DNA from: an uncultured Kiritimatiellota bacterium
GTDB lineage: Bacteria; Verrucomicrobiota; Kiritimatiellia; RFP12; UBA1067
Direction: 5' to 3'
Assembly: GCA_934667295.1 (NCBI GenBank)
Contig: CAKULR010000072.1
Location: 1-8,176 of the forward strand
DNA: 8,176 bases
Shown piece after piece: positions 1-6,006 of the stretch. Position 1 is the first letter of the stretch; the number at the start of each line of letters is the position of its first letter. Under the pieces are notes generated by a model. That model did no database searches. It was not told the origin of the DNA and was given only the letters and a program-made list of their open reading frames with translations. The position numbers and the translations under genes were made by a program.

Positions 1-213
1 CGTCCCCGGCGGCCCGCCCCCGGCGCGGGGTGGACGACCGGCGAGCCACGTGCGGAGTGTCGGGCGGGTGGAGCGGGCCGCCGAGGACGTCGGCCCCTAC
101 CAACGGCGGAGCCAGGTGGGTGGGACCAAGTGGACGCCACGCGCCGAGGCGGCGCGGGTACATCGCGCGCCGGGCCAACAGGTTGTACAGGACGGGCCGG
201 CAGGTTGCGCAGG
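1..213. other. GC-rich stretch without a recognisable gene
   Basis: All three forward frames stay open for long distances here, which is expected by chance at this GC content. The conceptual peptides are Arg/Gly/Pro-rich and match no family I know. The reverse strand gives similar low-information peptides. I see no tRNA, no rRNA fragment and no clear terminator. It could be intergenic DNA or the tail of a gene whose body lies to the left of the window. The sharp change to AT-rich DNA near position 214 marks the start of the promoter region of the next gene. Confidence 0.4.
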
Positions 214-215
214 GC

Positions 216-267
216 AAAAAAATCCAAACTTTATCATTGACATTTTTCGCAGGGGGGGGGGTAAAAT
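216..267 (+). promoter_or_regulatory. Sigma-70-type promoter of the surface protein gene, with a G-run in its spacer
   Basis: A run of seven A (216-222) in AT-rich DNA could act as an UP element. It is followed by a perfect -35 box TTGACA (237-242) and a -10 box TAAAAT (262-267, 5 of 6 consensus bases). The spacer 243-261 is 19 bp: five T, CGC, A, then ten G. Transcription would start near 273-275, leaving a leader of about 36-38 nt before the ATG at 311. The spacer is 2 bp longer than the 17-bp optimum, so the promoter as written is probably weak. Loss of two G would restore optimal spacing. The boxes are seen directly; activity and switching are inferred. Confidence 0.75.
252..261 (+). repeat. 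Homopolymer of ten G in the promoter spacer
   Basis: Ten consecutive G lie directly between the -35 and -10 boxes and touch the -10 box. Homopolymers of this length are prone to slipped-strand mispairing during replication, and each slip would change the spacer by one base. Poly-G or poly-C tracts at the same place control phase-variable expression of porA and opc in Neisseria. The count could differ between cells or be affected by sequencing error. Confidence 0.85.
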
Positions 268-270
268 ATT

Positions 271-305
271 CTCGTTTTGTTTTTATGGCGTAAAAGGAAA
301 ACGAG
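271..305 (+). promoter_or_regulatory. Leader inverted repeat overlapping the start site and ribosome binding site
   Basis: CTCGTTTT (271-278) is the exact reverse complement of AAAACGAG (298-305). Inside it, TTTTA (281-285) is the reverse complement of TAAAA (291-295), around the five-base loop TGGCG. Between the two stems are one G-G mismatch (279/297) and one T-G wobble (280/296). The 3' arm includes GAG of the likely Shine-Dalgarno sequence at 303-306, so the folded RNA would partly hide it. Because the expected transcription start falls within the first bases of the 5' arm, the dyad could equally be a DNA operator. The structure is seen; the role is inferred. Confidence 0.5.
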
Positions 306-306
306 G
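303..306 (+). promoter_or_regulatory. Ribosome binding site that sets the start at 311
   Basis: GAGG lies four bases before the ATG at 311, which is rather close, and a second purine-rich AAAGGA lies further upstream at 293-298. The site supports 311 over the upstream in-frame ATG at 50, because the latter precedes the promoter and would place a signal peptide in mid-protein. Confidence 0.55.
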
Positions 307-310
307 AAAC

Positions 311-3300
311 ATGGCGAACGTGACGAAACTGTGTCTTCTGGCCACCGCGTGGGCGGGGGCCGTGCTGGCGTCGAACACCGTGACGGATGGCGTGCGCACC
401 ATTGCGGACGACCTCGTCACGGTTGCCGTCGAGAGCGACCTGGACAGCGACGGGCAGACGGCGGCGAACGTCGTCCTCACGAAAGAGGGCGGAATCGCGT
501 TCACGCAGTCGCTCATGGGGGACGCGAACAGCCTGAAGAAAACCTATACGCTCGACGGCACGGGCGTCGTGAGCGTCGCGGCGGGCCAGACGGTGGAGGC
601 CGACGGCGCACGGCTCGTGGCGGGGGCCGTGGGGCACACGCTCGTCAAGCGCGGCCCCGGCACGTTCTACACGGGCAAGGTCGGGAAGCCCGCCGCCGCG
701 CGGACCCGCTTCATCGTGGAGGAGGGGATGTTCCAGTGCCGTGACAGCGACTTCTGGGGCGGGCACGCCACGGCCAACACGAACGTGACGCTCGACGTGC
801 GCGAGGGGGCCGTCTACCACCACGGCGGCGGACACGGCGTCGTCGGTCCGGTGGAACTCACGGGCGGCACGTTCAAGAGCACGTCCGGCGCGATCGGCCA
901 GTGGGCGGACGCCGCCTTCTGCGGCGGTATCACGGCCCATGCCGCCGCGACGCCCAGCCGCGTGCAGGTCGGCTACAAGGGCTTCGTGGGGCACCACATC
1001 TACACGAACTGCCTCGTCACGGTGGACGCGGATGCGACGCTCATCCTCGACGGCACGCTGCGCGACGGCTACGCAGCCAACGGCTGGGAACGGGTTCCCT
1101 GCAGCATCGTCAAGCGCGGCGCGGGCGCCCTCTATCTGCTCAAGTCCGGCGAATGGACGGGCGGCACCTTCCTGGAGGGCGGCACGGTGGCCGTCGGCGC
1201 GGAGGATGCGTTCGGCACGGGGCCCGTGACCGTGGCGGGCGACGTGACGCTCACGGTGGCCCTCGGCATCCACCTCGACCTTTCGGACCTCCGCGTGCAG
1301 GGGACCCACACCCTTACGCTCGCGGGCGACGGGTCCGCGACCCTGCCGGATCCGCTTCCCGCGGGCCTCACCGTGGCGGGCGGCACGTCCGGCTCCACAT
1401 CCGAGCCGATCGTGGACGGCAAACTCGTCCTGAACGGCGGCACCGTGACGGTCAACGTGCCGGCGGGGGAGACCGTCTCCGTGACGGGCACCTCCTCCGT
1501 GCCGCTCGTCGACGGCCTCGACACCTCCCGCACGCGCGTGGTGAAGACCGGCGACGGCACGCTCGAACTGCCCGCCGGGATCAGCGCCGCCTACGGCGAA
1601 CTCGACATCCGGCAGGGCTTCGTGAGCGTGACGGACGAGTCCTCGTTCGGTTCGGGCACCGCCACGGTGGCGGATGGCGCCGGGCTGCGGATCCTGAACA
1701 GCTTCTCGCTGGGACGCGCGTCGATCACCTTCGACGGCGCCGCCACGCTGGACATCCCGGCGGGCGTGACCCTCGGCTTCAACCCCTCCTCCTTCAAATG
1801 CTCGGGTAGGACGCTCACCAAGACGGGCGGCGGACTCTGGCGCATGGACGCGAATTTCACCTCGCTTGCGGCGGGAACCCGCTGGATCGTCCACGAGGGG
1901 ACGCTTCGCGCCTTCGCGGGCGACGCCTTCTCCACCTACAGCGCGAAGCCCGCGCTCGTCCTGGAGATCCACGAGGGGGCGGCCTTCGAGACCGCCGCCG
2001 CCAACGTCCACCTCCCCATCGGGGACGTCACGCTGCGGGGCGGCACGCTCCGCGCGGGCTACGGGCAGTTCACGGGCGACCGCCTGCCCCTGGAGGGCGG
2101 CACGGCCTGGAAGGGCTTCGGCCTCAACGGCACGGTCACGGTGCTGCCGTCGAACGACGGGCGCCCCGCCCGCCTGGAGGCCCGCGCCTGCCATGCGGGG
2201 CACTACAACGCGGCGACGGGAGCCCCCTTCGAGACGGTGTTCGACGTGCGGGCGGGCGCGACGTTCGAGGTGGACGCCATGATCTGCCCGGGCCGCCGGT
2301 CGGCGAGCGCCACCCTCGCAAGCGGCCTCGTCAAGGAAGGCGAGGGAACCGTCCGCTTCCTCCGGCCCCTCTCCCTCACCGGCGTGCTCGACGTGCGGAA
2401 CGGCACGGCGGCGTTCGGGCCCGGCGTGACGGTCTGCGAACAGGCCACCGTGCGCGTCGCCCCCGTCGCCCGGCTCGTGCTGGACGACACGGCGCGCCTC
2501 GCGGCGAAGCTCGACACGGTGAACGCGCTCTGCGCCTCGGCGGAACTCTGGCTCGACGCCGCGCGCCTCCGCGTACCGGACGGTGCGCGCATCGAGTCCG
2601 TGCCGAACCTCGGCACGCTCGGCGGCACGTTCGCGCGGGCGACCGAGGGCCAGGACGGTGTCTACGCCGCCGTCCCCACCTTCACGGCGAACGGCATCAA
2701 CGGACTCGGCTCGCTCGCGTTCAACGGCACGAACGCCCTCACGACGGCGGCCTACACGAACTTCGGCGCGGCGGTGAGCGTGTTCCTCGTCTCGCGCTGG
2801 ACGAGCTGGGAGGGCAAGAGCAACAAGGGCCGCTGGGGCGGTCCCCTCTCGCTCTCGGCGCGCAATCCGACCTCCTCCTCGGATCCCACAAAGGACGACA
2901 ACCAGGTCTACGGCGGCCTCTCCTACCAGCACGGCAGCGAGACGACACTTGACTACTTCAAGACCTACGGCGGACAGGACCTCACCATTTCGGGCGCGGG
3001 CATGGAAATCGGGAAACCCTACCTCACCTACTCCTGGCGCGACGCCGACCTCCAAAAGGCCTCCACCGCCCTGTGGATGCCGGACGCCTTCCAGTGCGTG
3101 ACAGGTGCCATCACGCAGGCCAAGGGCGACATTGCGTACAAGTGCCAGATCAACCGCGTCTGCGTGGGCGGGCGTCTGCGCAACGGCGCGCCGCAGGTGT
3201 TCGGCGGGTGGAACCGCATGTACTTCGGCGAGATCGGCGAAATGCTCGTCTTCTCGCGGCGGCTCTCGGACGCGGAGCGCGACGCGATCAACGCCTATCT

Positions 3301-4765
3301 GCACAACCAGTGGTTCGGAACGGCGGAGGCCCTTCCCGGGGCCGGGGACAACGCGATGGCCGGCGCCACGCGGATCTCCGTTCCGGCGGACGCGCGGGCC
3401 GACCTCGTCCTGAACGGCGCGCAGACGGACGGCACGGCGCACGGCATCGTGAAGGAGGGCGCGGGCACGCTCCGCTACGGCGGCGCCGCGACGGGCGGCC
3501 TCGCCCTGGACGTCCGCGAGGGCACGCTCGCCCTCGCGTCCGGACGCCTCGCCTCGCGCGTGGACGTGTGGGTGGACGCGGCGGACGCCACCGCGCGCAC
3601 GCTCGACGCGGACGGCCGCGTGACGAACCTCGTCAACAGGGGTTCGGCGGGCGGTGCGTTCCGCCTCAGCACGCGGGCGGACGCGGGCCAGGTGCCGCCC
3701 GGCCCCGCATTGAAGGAAGACGGCCTCAACGGACGCGCCGTCCTCGCCTTCGACGGCAACTCCTGCCTCGCGCTGGAGAGCTACACGAACCGCGTGGCAC
3801 CGCGTTCGATCAGCGTCTACCTCGTCGCGCGGCGGACCGCATGGGCGACGACGCCGGAAACGGCGACCGAGGGCGGCTTCGGCAAGTGGGCGAGCCCCTA
3901 CGCCCTCGCGCGCGTGACGGCGGACCACTCGGACGAAGCGCTGTCCGGAGCCTTCCACATCTCGGAATACGCCGCAACGACGGCCACGGTCGACCTCGGC
4001 AACACGGGGCCCACCGTCACGACGCCTCCGACGGGCGAGCCCTACCTCTTCGTGCTCCACAGCCTCACGAACGGCTACCTCGCCGCCTACGAGACGAACG
4101 CGACGGACGTGGCGCGCGTGACGCGCTGGGTCAAGGGACAGGACTACGACGCCGAGCCCTGCGACATCGACCTCGTCCACCTCGGCTCCCGCATCCGCAC
4201 GGGCGGAAAGCCGCAGTGGTACAACAAGGGCAACGCCGCGAACCGCTGCTGGTTCGGCGACATCGGCGAGTTCATCGTGACAACCCAGCCGCTCACGGAG
4301 GACGAGGAGGCCGACCTCTTCGCCTACCTGCGCACGAAGTGGCTCAACAAGGGCGAGGGGTCCGCCACGCCGCCCGACTGGCTCGCCGGCACGCCCGCGA
4401 CGCCCGTCACGGATGTGGCGACCGCGCTTGCGATGGCGGACGGCACGCGCCTCGAACACGCGGCGGCGCCGCTCGAATTGGGCGCGCTGGAGACGGCGGG
4501 CACGGTGGACTGGACGCGCACGTGGTCCGGCGAAAACGCGGCCGACTTCCCGCTCTTCTCCGTGGCGGGCGACGCCGCGCTCGGCACGGTGCAGTTCGCG
4601 CCCCGGCCGCTCCCGAAGGGCGAGGCCAAGGTGCTGGACTGGACGGGCGACCTGCTCGGCACGCCGGCGTGGCGCGTGGACGGCGCGGGCGGCGGGACAA
4701 CAATCAGCCGGCGCGGAAAAGCCCTGTGGCTCATCCGCGCCGGCACGCTCCTGATCCTGCGCTAG
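311..4765 (+). CDS. Large secreted autotransporter-type beta-strand repeat protein with two LamG-like domains
   Basis: This is a probable exported surface or extracellular protein of 1484 residues. Residues 1-20 form a signal peptide: K6, a hydrophobic core at 7-19, and a likely cut after VLA at 18-20. The motif [LIV][VT]K-x-G-x-G starts at residues 111, 266, 410, 502, 673 and 1046. Each copy is followed by Gly/Thr/Val-rich strands and often by an EGT or REG-type turn, as in passenger-associated (PATR, autotransporter-associated) repeats, which suggests a beta-helix. Two LamG/concanavalin-like domains follow, at about 745-1003 and 1084-1345. Each opens with a WLDA or WVDA motif and closes with a GEIGE or GDIGE strand and a helix ending near N/K-x-W. 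About 140 residues follow, ending in Trp/Leu-rich strands and a terminal Arg. No barrel domain, PEP-CTERM or LPXTG motif is seen. Residues 1-20 and the promoter place the start at 311. A role in binding glycans or host surfaces is plausible but unproven. The gene converges with fucO. Confidence 0.85.
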   Translation: MANVTKLCLLATAWAGAVLASNTVTDGVRTIADDLVTVAVESDLDSDGQTAANVVLTKEGGIAFTQSLMGDANSLKKTYTLDGTGVVSVAAGQTVEADGARLVAGAVGHTLVKRGPGTFYTGKVGKPAAARTRFIVEEGMFQCRDSDFWGGHATANTNVTLDVREGAVYHHGGGHGVVGPVELTGGTFKSTSGAIGQWADAAFCGGITAHAAATPSRVQVGYKGFVGHHIYTNCLVTVDADATLILDGTLRDGYAANGWERVPCSIVKRGAGALYLLKSGEWTGGTFLEGGTVAVGAEDAFGTGPVTVAGDVTLTVALGIHLDLSDLRVQGTHTLTLAGDGSATLPDPLPAGLTVAGGTSGSTSEPIVDGKLVLNGGTVTVNVPAGETVSVTGTSSVPLVDGLDTSRTRVVKTGDGTLELPAGISAAYGELDIRQGFVSVTDESSFGSGTATVADGAGLRILNSFSLGRASITFDGAATLDIPAGVTLGFNPSSFKCSGRTLTKTGGGLWRMDANFTSLAAGTRWIVHEGTLRAFAGDAFSTYSAKPALVLEIHEGAAFETAAANVHLPIGDVTLRGGTLRAGYGQFTGDRLPLEGGTAWKGFGLNGTVTVLPSNDGRPARLEARACHAGHYNAATGAPFETVFDVRAGATFEVDAMICPGRRSASATLASGLVKEGEGTVRFLRPLSLTGVLDVRNGTAAFGPGVTVCEQATVRVAPVARLVLDDTARLAAKLDTVNALCASAELWLDAARLRVPDGARIESVPNLGTLGGTFARATEGQDGVYAAVPTFTANGINGLGSLAFNGTNALTTAAYTNFGAAVSVFLVSRWTSWEGKSNKGRWGGPLSLSARNPTSSSDPTKDDNQVYGGLSYQHGSETTLDYFKTYGGQDLTISGAGMEIGKPYLTYSWRDADLQKASTALWMPDAFQCVTGAITQAKGDIAYKCQINRVCVGGRLRNGAPQVFGGWNRMYFGEIGEMLVFSRRLSDAERDAINAYLHNQWFGTAEALPGAGDNAMAGATRISVPADARADLVLNGAQTDGTAHGIVKEGAGTLRYGGAATGGLALDVREGTLALASGRLASRVDVWVDAADATARTLDADGRVTNLVNRGSAGGAFRLSTRADAGQVPPGPALKEDGLNGRAVLAFDGNSCLALESYTNRVAPRSISVYLVARRTAWATTPETATEGGFGKWASPYALARVTADHSDEALSGAFHISEYAATTATVDLGNTGPTVTTPPTGEPYLFVLHSLTNGYLAAYETNATDVARVTRWVKGQDYDAEPCDIDLVHLGSRIRTGGKPQWYNKGNAANRCWFGDIGEFIVTTQPLTEDEEADLFAYLRTKWLNKGEGSATPPDWLAGTPATPVTDVATALAMADGTRLEHAAAPLELGALETAGTVDWTRTWSGENAADFPLFSVAGDAALGTVQFAPRPLPKGEAKVLDWTGDLLGTPAWRVDGAGGGTTISRRGKALWLIRAGTLLILR

Positions 4766-4772
4766 CCGCGTC

Positions 4773-5918
4773 CTACAGAAGCGACGTGTAGAGCTTCGCG
4801 ATGGTCTTCACGTCGCAGTCGCGCGGATTGCCCGGGCGGCAGGCGTCGGCGTAGGCCGACTCGGCGAGGAACGGCACGTCCTCCTTCTTGAGGACGCCCC
4901 TGAGGTCCGGCGGGCTGCCCACGTCCTTCGCCAGCTTCTCGACCGCCGAGACGGCCGCCTTGCGCGCCTGGGCGAGCGTCATCTTCTCGACGCCCTTCAC
5001 GCCCATCGCGACGGCGATATTGCGGTAGCGCGCGCCCGTCGCCGGGGCGTTGAACTTCATCACCGTCGGCAGCAGGATCGCGCACGCCTTGCCGTGCGGC
5101 ATGTCGTAGAGCGCGGAGAGGCCGTGCGCCATCGAATGGTCCACGCCGAGGCCCACGTTCGAGAAGCCCATGCCGGCGATGTACTGGCCAAGGGCCATGC
5201 CCGCGCGGCCGCTCGGCTTGTTCGCCACGGCGTCGCGCAGGTGGAGGGAGATGAGGCGGATCGCCTCCAGGTGCAGCATGTCCGTCATCGGGCAGGCGCC
5301 CTTCGTGATGTAGCCCTCGATGGCGTGCGTGAGCGCGTCCATGCCCGTGAACGCCGTGAGGCCCTTCGGCATCGTCGCCATCATGTCGGGGTCGACGAAC
5401 GCGACGACGGGGATGTCGTGCGGGTCGACGCAGACGAACTTGCGCTTCTTCTCGACGTCGGTGATGACGTAGTTGATCGTCACCTCGGCGGCCGTGCCGG
5501 CCGTCGTGGGGACGGCGAAGATCGGCTTCGACGGCTTCGTCGTGGGGGACAGGCCCTCCAGGGAGCGCACGTCCGCGAACTTCGGGTTGGCGGCGATGAT
5601 GCCCACGCCCTTCGCCGTGTCCATCGAGGACCCGCCGCCGATCGCGATGATGCAGTCGGCCTTCGCCTTCTTGAACGCCTTGACGCCGTTCTTCACGTTC
5701 TCGATCGTGGGGTTCGGCTTGATGTCGCTGTAGACCGTGTACGGCACCTTCGCCTTGTCGAGAAGGTCCGTCACCTTCTTCGTGACGCCGAACTTGAGGA
5801 GGTCCGGATCGGAGAAGACGATGGGGCGCTTCAGCCCGCGGTTCGCGAGCTCGGTGACGATGGCCGTCACGGCGCCCGCGCCGTGGTACGACGTTTCATT
5901 GAGGATGATGCGGTTCAT
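4773..5918 (-). CDS. fucO: Lactaldehyde reductase / 1,2-propanediol oxidoreductase (iron-containing alcohol dehydrogenase)
   Basis: This 381-residue protein belongs to the group III iron-dependent alcohol dehydrogenases and closely resembles E. coli FucO along its whole length, including the stretches ADVRSLEGLSPT and TTAGTAAEVTINYVITD. FucO reduces L-lactaldehyde, from fucose or rhamnose breakdown, to 1,2-propanediol with NADH in the anaerobic cytoplasm. The nucleotide-binding GGGS is at 94-97. The metal ligands are D194, H198, H261 and H275, and H265 matches the further active-site His. D37 aligns with the Asp linked to NAD preference in E. coli FucO. Length is normal (E. coli about 382), so the gene looks intact. 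AGGAG at 5924-5928 lies five bases before the ATG, and an extended -10 promoter lies just upstream. No fucose kinase, isomerase or aldolase gene is in view, so the gene appears to be expressed alone. Related propanediol or ethanol dehydrogenases are the alternative, but identity to FucO is strong by eye. Confidence 0.93.
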   Translation of the reverse strand: MNRIILNETSYHGAGAVTAIVTELANRGLKRPIVFSDPDLLKFGVTKKVTDLLDKAKVPYTVYSDIKPNPTIENVKNGVKAFKKAKADCIIAIGGGSSMDTAKGVGIIAANPKFADVRSLEGLSPTTKPSKPIFAVPTTAGTAAEVTINYVITDVEKKRKFVCVDPHDIPVVAFVDPDMMATMPKGLTAFTGMDALTHAIEGYITKGACPMTDMLHLEAIRLISLHLRDAVANKPSGRAGMALGQYIAGMGFSNVGLGVDHSMAHGLSALYDMPHGKACAILLPTVMKFNAPATGARYRNIAVAMGVKGVEKMTLAQARKAAVSAVEKLAKDVGSPPDLRGVLKKEDVPFLAESAYADACRPGNPRDCDVKTIAKLYTSLL

Positions 5919-5949
5919 GCTTGCTCCTTTGGGATGACAGATAGGCGCG

Positions 5950-5958
5950 ATTATACCA
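5950..5958 (-). promoter_or_regulatory. Extended -10 promoter of fucO
   Basis: Read on the minus strand this is TGG-TATAAT, a perfect -10 hexamer with the TGn extension. No good -35 lies at 16-18 bp: TTGGCG is present but only at 15 bp. The predicted start near 5943 leaves a leader of about 25 nt containing the AGGAG site. Lack of a -35 with a strong extended -10 is common in activator-assisted promoters, which fits the palindromic repeat upstream. Confidence 0.65.
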
Positions 5959-5986
5959 CAAAACGGACCACGCCAACGCGAAACAC

Positions 5987-6006
5987 GATTAAATCGGGAT
6001 TAAATC
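5987..6006 (-). promoter_or_regulatory. Paired palindromic repeat upstream of fucO, candidate operator
   Basis: GATTTAATC occurs twice on the minus strand (5998-6006 and 5987-5995), separated by two C, giving an 11-bp period. Each copy is itself a GATT-n-AATC dyad. The pair lies about 44-63 bp upstream of the predicted fucO start, where activators commonly bind, on one face of the helix. The rightmost copy touches the fic stop codon. As RNA the pair could also fold into an 8-bp AU-rich stem and act as a weak terminator for fic. The repeat is seen; the regulator is unknown. Confidence 0.45.

Noticed and set aside
4..30. CCCCG/CGGGG inverted repeat at the left edge, as a terminator of an upstream gene
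   Set aside because: Short arms in a C/G-only context with no U-run; not distinguishable from chance.
285..293. Minimal upstream reading frame ATG-GCG-TAA in the leader
   Set aside because: No Shine-Dalgarno sequence precedes it and it sits in the loop and arm of the hairpin. Probably chance.
50..310. An 87-residue in-frame N-terminal extension of the surface protein, running through the G-tract
   Set aside because: It would lie upstream of and across the promoter, is Arg/Gly-rich with no family resemblance, and would bury the signal peptide. The ATG at 311 has a ribosome binding site and an ideal signal peptide. So the G-tract is treated as a promoter element, not a translational frameshift switch.
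901..1809. A 302-residue open frame within the surface gene
   Set aside because: Same reason: a shifted-frame shadow with Arg-rich composition and no family resemblance.
3073..4791. A 572-residue open frame overlapping the surface gene on the same strand
   Set aside because: It is Arg/Pro/His-rich, as expected for a shifted frame in GC-rich DNA, and has no domain signal. The surface gene's frame carries clear repeats and LamG domains.
4778..4797. GAAGC/GCTTC inverted repeat near the end of fucO, as a terminator
   Set aside because: The stem is only 5 bp with a 10-nt loop, lies inside the fucO coding end, and has no U-run.
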